Shown here: positions 19,406 through 29,008 of the stretch, piece by piece
How the letters are laid out: each line of letters begins with the position of its first letter
Position numbering within the stretch: position 1 is the first letter of the stretch
Assembly: GCF_000429405.1 (NCBI RefSeq)
Contig: NZ_KE386898.1
Span: forward strand, 129,631-193,630
Direction of reading: 5' to 3'
From: Algoriphagus marincola DSM 16067
GTDB lineage: Bacteria > Bacteroidota > Bacteroidia > Cytophagales > Cyclobacteriaceae
DNA length: 64,000 bases
Program-made: the position numbers and the translations under genes
Notes under the pieces: generated by a model
What the model was told of the DNA's origin: nothing
Database searches by the model: none
What the model saw: only the letters and a program-made list of their open reading frames with translations

Positions 19406-22027
19406 TTACTGATAGGTGGCCTTGAAAAAAGCCCGGTATTCTTCGATGTTTTTGGACCGGTTGAGGGTCTGGAAATTTTCTATGGAAATAAAGAAACTGT
19501 TCTCCTTGATTTGCTCGGTCAAATTGTCGGATTCAAATTTTTCCATAAAGATATCATAGTACTCTTTTGCTTTGTCGGCATTGTTGAACGGACTAATGAT
19601 AAAGATGGCATTCTCCCGATTCATATTCATATTTCCCGTTCGTAGTCTGGAATTTGAGAAGGTTTTTGCATGGAAGTTTTCTAGGTCACCGATTAGACTT
19701 TGAGACTCCTCTGCAAGCTCCGGACTCATGACCAAGACCATGATATGCGTTTGGGAATCATTGACTTTGAATGGGGAATCTGTCAAGTCAGGCTTTACCG
19801 CTGTCGAATCCTCCATTGCCAAGGCTTGTGCCGCAGAATCCAATGCCGTCGAGTCAACCGGATTCAGAGCTGCCAATTCCTCAGCTGTCAGTAAGGGATT
19901 TAGCATATTCCTTGCCAAATTCACCAAGCTCTCATCCTGAGAATTTTCAATGTACGATTCCAAGCGGGCTCTAAATCGATCCTTGCTTTCGATTTTTCCC
20001 GTCACCATGATATCCAAAAGCAGCAATCGCTCTGTATTTCGTGTAAGCGGGTATTCCTCTAAAGTCTGCTGAATGATAGTTCGTGCCTGTCTCCAATTTC
20101 CTGCATAATATAAATTGTAAGCCTGCTCATAATTTTCAGAAGATGCGAGATAGGCCAAATTCCCTGAAGCTGCATCTGGATTATTGACAGAGAAAGTGTA
20201 TTGCGACTCGGGATACTCCCGGTTAAGGCGACTGACATATTGCTGGAAGTTCCCGTTGAGGTCTTTTTGGGCAAGGTAGAGTAGGTAATAGGCTTCAGGC
20301 TTTCGACTGCTCGAAGGGTATTCGCGGACGACTGTTTCTAGATTGTCCACACTTGCCTCTATTTCTTCCAAATCGAAATATTGAAGCTTGCCAAGTTCGA
20401 AATAAGACTCCTCCAGTTCATCGTTGAGTTGGGCGATATCTTCTTCAGTTTTTGGAATCTGTGCCAAGAGACTTTCTAGGTCGGGCAATTGGGCTAGTGG
20501 GTTATTTTCTTCAGAGATAGCGGTGGAATCTACTTTTTTCTCTATTTCCGTTTCAGGAGTGCTTTGAAAAGTGGCTGCGCTTCGACGCCAATTATCCTGT
20601 AGGGGACGAGTGCCCCATACTCTTCGGAATTCTATGGCACCCTGCTGCATCGCCACTGCATTGTCAAAGTAAAATGAGGATCCTGTTCCTCGATCTGCAA
20701 AGGCGAGGAGGTTGTCAAAAATCCCACTGTTTTTAGGTTCTTCTTTTGCCCTTGCTTCTGCAAGTAGCCGTTCCTCTTCTCGCTGAATGTATTGCTCGGC
20801 GATGAGGCGCTGCTCTTCTTCACTCATTCCACTAAGACGGACCAAACTATCATTACTCTGAATTCGCTCCACATGAAATACGAATTGATCCAGTACCTCC
20901 TTTTGGCTGGCAATAGAAGCAGCAGCAGGGTCAGTAGGTTTAATATAGGTCAGGGCCGAATCTAGGTAATATTTAGTAGCACGGTAATCGACATATTCTT
21001 CAAGGTGGATTTCCGCTAGTTTTTGATAGATGTATCCTTTCAGTCGAGGATTGCTGCCGGGCTCTTTGGCAGCCTGATGAAGTAAATCTACTGTCAGTGG
21101 AAGATCTCCCTGTTTCTCCTCAAAAAGTGCTCGCTCATACACGACCACATCTTTGAGTTCCTTGTTTTTCGGATCATCGTAAAGTGACTCGTAGTAGTTT
21201 CTGACTTTGCGAAGGTCTTTCGATGCATTTAATTCAGCTACTTGTTGGGCAAAAAGTTGGGAATAAAATGCCCGCTCGTAGGGTGGATTGCCTTCCAATG
21301 CTTTTCTGTAAAAGTCATAGGCCAAATTATCCAAGCCTTCCTGCTGATAGCGCTGGGCTAAGATGAAGTAGATTCTGGAAGCTTCCTTGTTGTTTTTGGC
21401 GTACTCGATAGCCCGATCAAGAGATCCGATGACACCATTTTGATCGTTTCGCTTTTCGTAATAGTAAGCTAGCGTCCGGTAAAGATCGTAGCGGTTTTCA
21501 TCGGAGATCTTTTCTTCCTTGGAAAGGTAGTCTATGGTAAAATTCGCATTTTCGATTTCGCCTAAATCGACATAGAGGCGTAATAAGGCAATTAGGACTT
21601 GGTGACGAAGGTCGGCATCCTTGCTTTCTACATTGACATACTTGAGTGCGTTTTTAGCATCGTCAAAGTTGGCCTGCATGTAGTCGATTTTTCCCAAAAG
21701 AAAATAACTATCATCCACCCACTTGGAAATACGATGCCATTCTATGGCCTTGGAAGCCAACTCACGGGCAGATTCGAGTTTTTCTTTGGAGGATTGAATC
21801 ACTCCCGAATCCAAAGGGATAAAAACCGGTAATATCTGGGTGTAGTCTTCCTTGTAATTCCGTTGATTTTCATCCAACACCTCCTGAATTTTCACATCTG
21901 CGAGGTAGTAAGCATTGTAGTGGGAGGTGAGATTATGAAATGCCCGATTGGTAAAGGTGTCCCGTTCGGATGAGCAGGCCACCAAAAGAAAAAGGGATAT
22001 GGAAAACAGGCGTTTTGAAAAGCGCAT
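19406..22027 (-). CDS. SprE/PorW-like TPR lipoprotein of the T9SS
   Basis: An 873-residue lipoprotein from an ATG at 22027. This start places a short signal peptide with lipobox LLVAC (Cys18) at the N-terminus, while the frame stays open 15 codons further upstream. The opening FHNLTSHYNAYYLADVKIQE matches SprE/PorW proteins. Tetratricopeptide-like helical repeats follow at about residues 90-400 and 560-720 (FLLGKIDYMQ, IYFILAQRYQQEG, YELGKLQYFD in varied forms). SprE/PorW is an outer-membrane lipoprotein needed for T9SS function and gliding, and bridges the translocon to GldKN. It is not next to gldKLMN, as usual. Cotranscribed with the PBP1A gene. Confidence 0.85.
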   Translation of the reverse strand: MRFSKRLFSISLFLLVACSSERDTFTNRAFHNLTSHYNAYYLADVKIQEVLDENQRNYKEDYTQILPVFIPLDSGVIQSSKEKLESARELASKAIEWHRISKWVDDSYFLLGKIDYMQANFDDAKNALKYVNVESKDADLRHQVLIALLRLYVDLGEIENANFTIDYLSKEEKISDENRYDLYRTLAYYYEKRNDQNGVIGSLDRAIEYAKNNKEASRIYFILAQRYQQEGLDNLAYDFYRKALEGNPPYERAFYSQLFAQQVAELNASKDLRKVRNYYESLYDDPKNKELKDVVVYERALFEEKQGDLPLTVDLLHQAAKEPGSNPRLKGYIYQKLAEIHLEEYVDYRATKYYLDSALTYIKPTDPAAASIASQKEVLDQFVFHVERIQSNDSLVRLSGMSEEEQRLIAEQYIQREEERLLAEARAKEEPKNSGIFDNLLAFADRGTGSSFYFDNAVAMQQGAIEFRRVWGTRPLQDNWRRSAATFQSTPETEIEKKVDSTAISEENNPLAQLPDLESLLAQIPKTEEDIAQLNDELEESYFELGKLQYFDLEEIEASVDNLETVVREYPSSSRKPEAYYLLYLAQKDLNGNFQQYVSRLNREYPESQYTFSVNNPDAASGNLAYLASSENYEQAYNLYYAGNWRQARTIIQQTLEEYPLTRNTERLLLLDIMVTGKIESKDRFRARLESYIENSQDESLVNLARNMLNPLLTAEELAALNPVDSTALDSAAQALAMEDSTAVKPDLTDSPFKVNDSQTHIMVLVMSPELAEESQSLIGDLENFHAKTFSNSRLRTGNMNMNRENAIFIISPFNNADKAKEYYDIFMEKFESDNLTEQIKENSFFISIENFQTLNRSKNIEEYRAFFKATYQ

Positions 22028-22157
22028 GAGGGCAATTGCAATTGAGCTAGCAAAATAGTCTTTATTGTACAAAGGAAGAACGATTTGGCTTTTCTATTTA
22101 TTTCAAAAGACAGGCCACTGCTTCCAATGGCCAAAAATATTTACCTATTTTAAGAAA

Positions 22158-22403
22158 ATGAATTCAGATCAAAAGGACTCTAAAGGCAACAAAGATAAGT
22201 CCCCGGGGAATTATCCCACTTTTGTCAAATATATCGGTTTGTCTTTTCAGCTGTTTGCTATCATTGGAGGAGGAACTTGGCTGGGCTGGTGGATTCAGCA
22301 GCGATCTGATATGAAATTCCCGGTTTGGATTCTGTTTTTCAGCTTTCTTTCGGTTTTTATTGCCTTTTATCAATTGTGGCTTTCGATCAAACGGGATGGT
22401 TAA
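22158..22403 (+). CDS. AtpZ/AtpI-type small membrane protein
   Basis: An 81-residue protein from ATG 22158. A charged N-terminus rich in Lys, Asp and Ser is followed by two helices (YIGLSFQLFAIIGGGTWLGWW and VWILFFSFLSVFIAFYQL). This is the layout of the AtpZ/AtpI family found at the head of ATP synthase operons. AtpI/AtpZ proteins help c-ring assembly or magnesium and calcium transport in characterised bacteria. It leads the atp operon here; the frame is open further upstream but without family-like sequence. Confidence 0.82.
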   Translation: MNSDQKDSKGNKDKSPGNYPTFVKYIGLSFQLFAIIGGGTWLGWWIQQRSDMKFPVWILFFSFLSVFIAFYQLWLSIKRDG

Positions 22404-22444
22404 TTTGGAGATTTGGGGTACCTTTGCCCAAAATTTAATACTCC

Positions 22445-22828
22445 GTGAAGCTCCTTCAAAACTTACATTTCCGCTTCTTTCTATTATCAGCAATCATTGC
22501 CCTTTTGATTTTGGGACTGCAAGTGCTTTTTCCCGTAATTATTCACGAACGGATCTGGCACATTTATTTTTTTTTGCTAATCCTGTCATTTTTGATCGCT
22601 TTATTGAATTCAGCCTTATTAAAAGCATTTGCTGAAAATTTCTTTCATATTTCCGTTTTGGCAATGATTCTGAGGTTAGTTGCCTCATTAGTTTTTGTTG
22701 GAGTGGAAGTTTGGCCCGGGAGGGAGAATATTATTTTGTTTATAGCTGATTTCTTTGTTATTTTTTTGTTCTACTTAATATTTGATATCTACGCCTTTCT
22801 ATCTAACTTGCGCCCGATTTCGAAGTAG
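22445..22828 (+). CDS. ATP synthase subunit I-like membrane protein
   Basis: A 127-residue protein with four hydrophobic helices (FRFFLLSAIIALLILGLQVL, IYFFLLILSFLIALLNSAL, ISVLAMILRLVASLVFVGV, ILFIADFFVIFLFYLIFDI). It starts with GTG at 22445. The size, topology and place between the AtpZ-like gene and atpB suggest the Atp1/subunit I family that assists F0 assembly. Sequence identity is too low to be certain from motifs. It ends 19 bp before atpB. Confidence 0.65.
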   Translation: MKLLQNLHFRFFLLSAIIALLILGLQVLFPVIIHERIWHIYFFLLILSFLIALLNSALLKAFAENFFHISVLAMILRLVASLVFVGVEVWPGRENIILFIADFFVIFLFYLIFDIYAFLSNLRPISK

Positions 22829-22847
22829 CCCTCAAAAAATAGAGTTG

Positions 22848-23876
22848 ATGACGCGCAAAATCCTGGTTCTAAGTATTTTATTTTCAGCTTTTTTGCTGTT
22901 TAATACAAATTCATCTTTCGCCGCAGGTTCTGAAGAAGACAAAACTAGCTTCATCATGCACCACGTGAAGGATTCCCACGAGTGGCACTTTGCGACTTTT
23001 GGACACACTCATGTGACACTTCCGCTACCTGTTATTGTCTATTCTTCTGACAGAGGTTTGGAATTTTTCTCTTCTACAAATTTCCAAAATCATGATACAC
23101 ATGCTTTCGGAAAAGAATACGCACATGAAGGTTACTACATCGATGAGCATGATCATTTGGGTCGTGTAGATGGCGCAAGTTTTATCGAGCTTTCCATTAC
23201 CAAAAATGTCGTGATGATGTTTATCGTCATGTTCGTTTTGGCCTACGTGGCACTATCTGCTGCTAACCACTACAAGAAAAATGGAGCAGTGGCACCGAAA
23301 GGCGCTGCTGCATTGATTGAGCCGATTGTGATCTTCGTGCGGGATGAAATCGCCGAGAAGTCCATCGGGCCTAAATACAAGAAGTTTGTACCGTATTTGA
23401 TCACGCTATTCTTGTTCATTTGGTTTGGTAACCTCCTCGGACTACTTCCGGGTGCTGCCAACTTGACTGGAAATATCGCAGTGACGATGACCTTGGCGGT
23501 TTTGACTTTCATCATCACAAATGTCAATGGAAATAAAGACTACTGGAAGCACGTGTTTGCTACACCGGGAGTTCCGATTCCAATGCTTTTGATCATTGTG
23601 CCGGTAGAAATCATCGGTTTGTTTACCAAGCCGTTTGCCTTGATGGTCCGACTCTTCGTCGCAATCACAGCCGGTCACATTGTGATCTTGGGTTTCATTG
23701 CCCTTGCTTTCATCTTTGAATCGTATGCTATTGGGGTGGTTTCCACCTTGATGGTGACCTTTATTAATATTATCGAATTATTGGTGGCTACTATTCAGGC
23801 CTATGTATTTACGCTTTTCACAGCGATGTACATCGGTGGGGCAGTAGCCGAACATGCTCATGATGAGCATCATTAA
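22848..23876 (+). CDS. atpB: ATP synthase F0 subunit a
   Basis: A 342-residue protein from ATG 22848, chosen because it opens into a signal-like helix (KILVLSILFSAFLLFNT). An extended His-rich extracytoplasmic N-terminal region follows (DSHEWHFATFGHTHVTL). This extension is long but usual for Bacteroidota. The core has PYLITLFLFIWFGNLLGLLPG and the key helix MVRLFVAITAGHIVILG carrying the essential Arg for proton transfer. The C-terminus is LLVATIQAYVFTLFTAMYIG. It forms the proton half-channels beside the c-ring in the inner membrane. Confidence 0.95.
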   Translation: MTRKILVLSILFSAFLLFNTNSSFAAGSEEDKTSFIMHHVKDSHEWHFATFGHTHVTLPLPVIVYSSDRGLEFFSSTNFQNHDTHAFGKEYAHEGYYIDEHDHLGRVDGASFIELSITKNVVMMFIVMFVLAYVALSAANHYKKNGAVAPKGAAALIEPIVIFVRDEIAEKSIGPKYKKFVPYLITLFLFIWFGNLLGLLPGAANLTGNIAVTMTLAVLTFIITNVNGNKDYWKHVFATPGVPIPMLLIIVPVEIIGLFTKPFALMVRLFVAITAGHIVILGFIALAFIFESYAIGVVSTLMVTFINIIELLVATIQAYVFTLFTAMYIGGAVAEHAHDEHH

Positions 23877-23880
23877 TTAG

Positions 23881-24171
<291 letters not shown>

Positions 24172-24180
24172 AAATTGATT

Positions 24181-24205
24181 GGGGAATGGCGTTAGGCCTT
24201 TCCCC
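24181..24205 (+). promoter_or_regulatory. mRNA hairpin after atpE
   Basis: GGGGAA (24181-24186) pairs with TTCCCC (24200-24205), and an inner GGC/GCC pair extends it across a T-T mismatch. No T-run follows, so it is more likely an RNA stability or processing element than a full terminator. It lies just after the gene of the most abundant subunit. Confidence 0.5.
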
Positions 24206-24245
24206 ATTCTTAATATCTATTGGACAAACAGAAAAATCACACATC

Positions 24246-24740
24246 ATGGATTTGATTACTCCCGGTTCCGGTCTTATTTTCTGGCAGCTAATTGGCTTCC
24301 TGGGATTGCTTTTCATCTTGATCAAATTTGCCTGGAAACCTATGCTGGCAGCTTTGGAAGAGCGTGAAAGCACCATTGAAAATGCCCTTAAGCAGGCTGA
24401 GATCGCCCGAAATGAAATGGCCAATCTAAAGGCTGAAAACGAGAAGCTTCTAGCTGAAGCCCGTTTGGAAAGAGACAATATCTTGAAGAAGGCTCAAGAG
24501 GCATCTAATAAAATGATCGAAGAGGCTAAGACCGAAGCACAAAAGCAAGGTGCACAGCTGATCGAGAATGCAAAGGCTGTCATCGAGACAGAAAAGAAAG
24601 CTGCCCTTACTGAAGTGAAGAATCAAGTAGCTTCTTTGACCCTAGAAGTAACAGAGAAATTATTAAAGAAAAACTTGGCCGACGATGCTTCTCAGAAAGC
24701 ATTGGTAGACGAGTATGTCAAAGACCTGAAGCTAAACTAA
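24246..24740 (+). CDS. atpF: ATP synthase F0 subunit b
   Basis: A 164-residue protein from ATG 24246; upstream in-frame sequence is not family-like. One N-terminal membrane helix (GLIFWQLIGFLGLLFILIKF) is followed by AWKPMLAALEERESTIE and a long charged alpha-helical coiled coil rich in Ala, Glu and Lys. It forms the peripheral stalk linking subunit a to delta and alpha. It lies between atpE and atpH, as in the standard operon order. Confidence 0.95.
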   Translation: MDLITPGSGLIFWQLIGFLGLLFILIKFAWKPMLAALEERESTIENALKQAEIARNEMANLKAENEKLLAEARLERDNILKKAQEASNKMIEEAKTEAQKQGAQLIENAKAVIETEKKAALTEVKNQVASLTLEVTEKLLKKNLADDASQKALVDEYVKDLKLN

Positions 24741-24750
24741 TCCAATCTCC

Positions 24751-25311
24751 ATGTCAAATCATCGAGTAGCCTCCCGATATGCCAAGTCAATCTTGGAGTT
24801 GGCCCTTGAAAAAGGAGTATTGGAGGAAGTACACGCAGACTTTCAAAAGCTAAGTGCAATTGCCAAGGGCAATAGTGATTTAGGCTTTGCCTTGAAAAAT
24901 CCGGTTTTGACTTCCGACAAAAAGCTTAAAGTCTTGAAAGCTTTGTTTGCGGAAGGTGCTCAACCTATGACTTTGACTTTTTTCGAGATCGTTTCTCGGA
25001 AAAACCGTGAAGCAGTTCTTTTGGATGTAGCCAAGGAGTTTGAAGCTCAGTACAATCTTCATAAGTCTATTCAGGTAGCCTATTTGACCACGACGTTCCC
25101 AATTGACGATGCGATGCGTTCGGAATTTGAGAGAATTGTGAAGGAAATTTCCGGCTTAAAGACCGTACAATTGGTTGAAAAAGTCGATCCTAATCTGATC
25201 GGAGGATTTATCCTGAAGGTCAATGACCGTCAGTTGGATGAGTCTCTAAGCAGTAAATTGAGAATTCTTAAAATGGAATTCCAAGAAAACCATTACGAAA
25301 GTAAAATCTAA
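24751..25311 (+). CDS. atpH: ATP synthase F1 subunit delta (OSCP)
   Basis: A 186-residue protein of the OSCP/delta family. Family landmarks are the opening VASRYAKSILELALEKG, the central KNPVLTSDKKLKVLKALF, the segment LTFFEIVSRKNREAVL, and the C-terminal DPNLIGGFILKVNDRQLDES. It caps the alpha-beta hexamer and joins it to the b stalk. Ten base pairs separate it from atpF; atpA follows after 27 bp. Confidence 0.95.
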   Translation: MSNHRVASRYAKSILELALEKGVLEEVHADFQKLSAIAKGNSDLGFALKNPVLTSDKKLKVLKALFAEGAQPMTLTFFEIVSRKNREAVLLDVAKEFEAQYNLHKSIQVAYLTTTFPIDDAMRSEFERIVKEISGLKTVQLVEKVDPNLIGGFILKVNDRQLDESLSSKLRILKMEFQENHYESKI

Positions 25312-25338
25312 TCAAAAAAGCATTAATCAATCGATATC

Positions 25339-26916
25339 ATGGCAGAAGTAAGACCAGATGAAGTTTCGGCAATCCTAAGAGAGCAACTTGCGGGAGCCCG
25401 AACAGAAGCCGAACTCGAAGAAGTGGGTACAGTCCTCCAAGTAGGGGATGGGGTAGCCCGTATCTATGGACTTTCTAAGGCGCAGGCCGGTGAATTGCTT
25501 GAATTCGACAATGGTCTGAAAGCAATGGTACTTAACCTGGAAGAGGACAATGTCGGTGCCGTACTTTTCGGTGACTCTAAGGTCATCAAGGAAGGCGATA
25601 CAGTAAAGCGTACAAAAAAGATTGCCTCCATCCAAGTGGGTGAAGGAATGCTTGGCCGTGTAGTAGATACACTTGGTCAGCCTATCGATGGTAAAGGTCC
25701 TATCGCCGGTGACTTGTACGAAATGCCATTGGAGCGTAAAGCCCCTGGTGTAATCTACCGTCAGCCGGTAACTGAGCCACTTCAGACTGGTATCAAATCT
25801 ATCGATGCGATGATTCCAATCGGTAGAGGACAGCGGGAATTGGTAATCGGTGACCGTCAGACTGGTAAGACTGCGGTAGTAATCGATACCATTCTTAACC
25901 AAAAGGAATTTTACGACAGAGGTGAACCTGTATTCTGTATCTACGTAGCAGTAGGTCAGAAAGCATCTACTGTAGCAGGAGTAGTTGCTGCCTTGGAAAA
26001 AGGTGGAGCTCTTCCATACACAGTTGTTGTATCTGCAGCAGCGTCTGATCCTGCTCCAATGCAGTTCTTTGCACCATTTACCGGTGCTGCGATCGGTGAA
26101 TTCTTCCGTGATACTGGACGCCCTGCCTTGGTGGTTTATGATGACCTTTCCAAGCAAGCCGTAGCCTACCGTGAAGTTTCTCTTCTTTTGAGAAGACCTC
26201 CGGGACGTGAAGCGTATCCTGGTGATGTATTCTACTTGCACTCCAGATTGCTAGAAAGAGCTGCTAAAATCAACAAGTCTGACACGATTGCGCAGCAGAT
26301 GAACGACCTTCCTGAGTCTATCAAGCCTTTGGTGAAAGGTGGAGGTTCTTTGACCGCTCTTCCTATCATCGAAACACAGGCAGGTGACGTTTCTGCATAT
26401 ATCCCAACGAACGTGATTTCCATTACGGATGGACAGATCTTCTTGGAGACCAACCTCTTCAACTCTGGTATTCGTCCTGCGATCAACGTGGGTATCTCTG
26501 TATCCCGTGTAGGTGGTAACGCTCAGATCAAGTCCATGAAAAAAGTAGCTGGTACCTTGAAGTTGGATCAGGCACAGTTCCGGGAATTGGAAGCATTTGC
26601 AAAGTTCGGTTCTGACTTGGATGCCACTACCAAGCGTACTATCGAAAGAGGTCGTCGTAACCAGGAAATCTTGAAGCAGCCTCAGTACTCTCCGGTATCT
26701 GTAGCGCATCAGGTAGCTATCATCTATGCTTCTACCCGAGGCTTAATGGATACAGTTCCTGTAGAAAAAGCTAGAGCTTTTGAAAAGGACTTCTACACCT
26801 TGCTTGATACTTCTTACCCTGAAGCTTTGGAATTGATCCTAGGTGGTAAGATTGACGATGCAGGGGAAGTATTGAAGAAAGCTGCCGCAGAATTGGCACC
26901 TAAATTCGCAAAATAA
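25339..26916 (+). CDS. atpA: ATP synthase F1 subunit alpha
   Basis: A 525-residue protein with N-terminal barrel, central nucleotide-binding domain and C-terminal helical domain. Walker A is [10 protein letters not shown], and [16 protein letters not shown] contains the Walker B strand. The alpha signature [20 protein letters not shown] and [13 protein letters not shown] are present. It forms the non-catalytic sites of F1. The catalytic beta gene (atpD) is not in this operon; in Bacteroidota atpD and atpC usually lie elsewhere. Confidence 0.97.
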   Translation: MAEVRPDEVSAILREQLAGARTEAELEEVGTVLQVGDGVARIYGLSKAQAGELLEFDNGLKAMVLNLEEDNVGAVLFGDSKVIKEGDTVKRTKKIASIQVGEGMLGRVVDTLGQPIDGKGPIAGDLYEMPLERKAPGVIYRQPVTEPLQTGIKSIDAMIPIGRGQRELVIGDRQTGKTAVVIDTILNQKEFYDRGEPVFCIYVAVGQKASTVAGVVAALEKGGALPYTVVVSAAASDPAPMQFFAPFTGAAIGEFFRDTGRPALVVYDDLSKQAVAYREVSLLLRRPPGREAYPGDVFYLHSRLLERAAKINKSDTIAQQMNDLPESIKPLVKGGGSLTALPIIETQAGDVSAYIPTNVISITDGQIFLETNLFNSGIRPAINVGISVSRVGGNAQIKSMKKVAGTLKLDQAQFRELEAFAKFGSDLDATTKRTIERGRRNQEILKQPQYSPVSVAHQVAIIYASTRGLMDTVPVEKARAFEKDFYTLLDTSYPEALELILGGKIDDAGEVLKKAAAELAPKFAK

Positions 26917-26928
26917 ATCAGAATCCAT

Positions 26929-26948
26929 CCGGAGGTGAAAGCCTCCGG
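26929..26948 (+). promoter_or_regulatory. mRNA hairpin between atpA and atpG
   Basis: A 7-bp all-strong stem, CCGGAGG (26929-26935) with CCTCCGG (26942-26948), and a six-base loop. No T-run follows. It may adjust alpha:gamma output (3:1 in F1) by stabilising upstream mRNA or by partial termination. Confidence 0.45.
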
Positions 26949-26975
26949 TATTTATACTAGAAGAAACACGCACGA

Positions 26976-27851
26976 ATGGCTAACCTGAAGGAAGTAAAGC
27001 AGCGGATTACCTCGGTAGTGTCCACACAGCAGATCACCAAAGCCATGAAAATGGTGTCGGCTGCCAAGCTGAGAAGGGCACAAGACCGGATCGTTCAGAT
27101 GCGTCCTTATTCGCAGAAGCTGACCGCTATCCTCAACAATGTCTCAGCCTCCTCTGAAGGTGCTGCAGATATCGTTTATGCACAAAAGCGGGAAGTGAAG
27201 AAGGTCCTGATTATTCCGATCACTTCGGATAAGGGACTTTGTGGTGCCTTCAATTCTAATATTATCAAGGCTACCAATGCCGCTATTCGGCAGCAGTTTG
27301 AAGGGAAAGAGATTACTATCCTTCCTTTGGGCAAGAAAGCTTTTGAAGCATTCAAAAAGACTGATTATACCCTTGTAGATCAATTCTACGGAGTATTCTT
27401 AGACTTGTCCTTCGACGTAGTGCGAGAGGCAGCAGAATTCGCCATGAATGGTTTCGCTGCAGGTGATTACGATCAGGTGACCTTGGTGTACAACGAATTC
27501 AAAAACGTTGCTACCCAAATCGTCCAAACCGAGCAGTTTTTGCCCATGGCAAAAGAGGAGACCGAAGAGGAAGTGAAGACAGCGGAGACGGATTATATCT
27601 TGGAGCCTTCCCGAGCCTACATCATCGAAGAATTGGTGCCTACTTCCTTGAAGATTCAGGTTTATAAGGCAGTATTGGAAAGCAATGCTTCCGAGCACGG
27701 TGCCCGAATGACTGCCATGGATAAGGCGACTGAAAATGCAGGAGAGCTACTGAAGGAACTTCGCTTGATGTACAACCGTACGCGTCAGGCGGCAATTACA
27801 AACGAGATCTTGGAGATTGTGGCCGGTGCCAACGCCCTCGAAGGCAGCTAA
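26976..27851 (+). CDS. atpG: ATP synthase F1 subunit gamma
   Basis: A 291-residue protein. The N-terminal helix ANLKEVKQRITSVVSTQQIT with KAMKMVSAAKLRRAQ and the C-terminal helix MTAMDKATENAGELLKEL with YNRTRQAAITNEI form the rotating coiled-coil shaft. ITSDKGLCGAFNSNI is the usual Rossmann-domain landmark. It couples c-ring rotation to F1 catalysis. It is last in this operon; a strong terminator follows. Confidence 0.96.
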   Translation: MANLKEVKQRITSVVSTQQITKAMKMVSAAKLRRAQDRIVQMRPYSQKLTAILNNVSASSEGAADIVYAQKREVKKVLIIPITSDKGLCGAFNSNIIKATNAAIRQQFEGKEITILPLGKKAFEAFKKTDYTLVDQFYGVFLDLSFDVVREAAEFAMNGFAAGDYDQVTLVYNEFKNVATQIVQTEQFLPMAKEETEEEVKTAETDYILEPSRAYIIEELVPTSLKIQVYKAVLESNASEHGARMTAMDKATENAGELLKELRLMYNRTRQAAITNEILEIVAGANALEGS

Positions 27852-27873
27852 TCCCAATCCCAAAAATAGATTC

Positions 27874-27905
27874 AAACCACAACTTGAAAAGGTTGTGGTT
27901 TTTTT
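27874..27905 (+). terminator. Terminator of the atp operon
   Basis: Perfect arms AAACCACAAC (27874-27883) and GTTGTGGTTT (27892-27901) with an eight-base loop, followed by more T. It lies 22 bp after the atpG stop and separates the operon from the A+T-rich cassette. Confidence 0.9.
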
Positions 27906-27946
27906 GTTGGATTTTAATAAATTGAACTAAAGTTTTTAATTAAGCG

Positions 27947-29008
27947 ATGTTCAATTTGCCAGAAGAAAAGAATCTGCCAATCCAATTTTTATCCTCTACT
28001 TTAGGTAAGACTGCTGCAACCTATAAATTTTATTGGTTTCTTTCTTTAATTCAGTTGATTGAAGAAGAAGGTGTTATCCTTGAAAAAAGGAAAATCTTTG
28101 CAAGGATGCTTGCCAATGCTTGGTATACTGTTAATTATTTCAAAATCTCTTTTGGAAAGCAAGACAAAGTGCATGAGGCTGTTTCATTTTATAGGGTGGA
28201 GAGGAAGATTCCAATTGACTTAGGACAGACCAAAGTTTGGGAAAAAATTCTGTCTTTTAAAGATTCTAGATCTGTTTCAATTCTTACACATTTTGATAAT
28301 CAAGTTCCTCATTGGTTTCTTTCGCCTTGGTTTCCAACGATGAGTAAACGACAGATTTATGCGAACTCTAAAGATCCGAAAAGAATGAGTCCGTATTTTT
28401 TAGAATCAGTTAATATTGAAGTTAATCCAGAGTGGCTACCTTATTTTTTAAAAAACTCCGCAGTTTTAAAAGATTTTTGTCTATGGAATTTGAGTTTGTT
28501 TTTGCAAAAGCATAATCCAAATGTCCCTGATATTCCTAATAAACTTATTAAACCAATAAGTAGGGCATCGCTTTATAAGCAGAAGAAGGGTTTCTGGAAT
28601 TTCTATTTTGATGAAGTCAAAGAGCAGAAATGTATCTACTCTGGAGAAATTCTAACCTCAAATAATTATGTTTTAGATCATTTTGTGCCTTACAATTTTG
28701 TTTCTCATGATCTGAATTGGAATCTAGTTCCAGCTCATTCATCAATTAATTCGTCTAAAAGTGATAAGCTGCCAAGGCTAAACCAGTATTTTGATTCTTT
28801 TTTTGAGATTCAAGAAAAAGCTCTTGATATAGTTATTAGAAATAACCCAGATACAAAATTGATTGAAGACTATTTATCAATTTTTCCTTCTATTGAAAAC
28901 ATTCAGTATTCCGGATTATCAAAGAAGAAGTTCAAAGAAACAATTGAGCCTTTAATTACTATTGCTCACAATAATGGGTTTGAATTCTATGAGCCTAAAA
29001 CAGAATAA
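27947..29008 (+). CDS. HNH endonuclease domain protein
   Basis: A 353-residue protein. The first 200 residues are not recognised. A likely HNH nuclease core sits at about residues 220-280: KCIYSGEIL, then VLDHFVPYNFVSHDLNWNLVPA with the paired Asp-His and the Asn, then INSSKSDKLP with Asn and Lys. The first zinc-knuckle CxxC is reduced to CxxS, so metal support may differ. The gene overlaps the methyltransferase-HIT gene, and both are clearly richer in A and T than the ATP synthase and sulfatase genes around them, which suggests acquisition. A DNA- or RNA-cutting role in defence is inference only. Confidence 0.75.
   Translation: MFNLPEEKNLPIQFLSSTLGKTAATYKFYWFLSLIQLIEEEGVILEKRKIFARMLANAWYTVNYFKISFGKQDKVHEAVSFYRVERKIPIDLGQTKVWEKILSFKDSRSVSILTHFDNQVPHWFLSPWFPTMSKRQIYANSKDPKRMSPYFLESVNIEVNPEWLPYFLKNSAVLKDFCLWNLSLFLQKHNPNVPDIPNKLIKPISRASLYKQKKGFWNFYFDEVKEQKCIYSGEILTSNNYVLDHFVPYNFVSHDLNWNLVPAHSSINSSKSDKLPRLNQYFDSFFEIQEKALDIVIRNNPDTKLIEDYLSIFPSIENIQYSGLSKKKFKETIEPLITIAHNNGFEFYEPKTE

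Noticed and set aside
25375..26709. Long open frames antisense to atpA
   Set aside because: They are shadows of a strongly conserved, codon-biased gene and show no protein family features.
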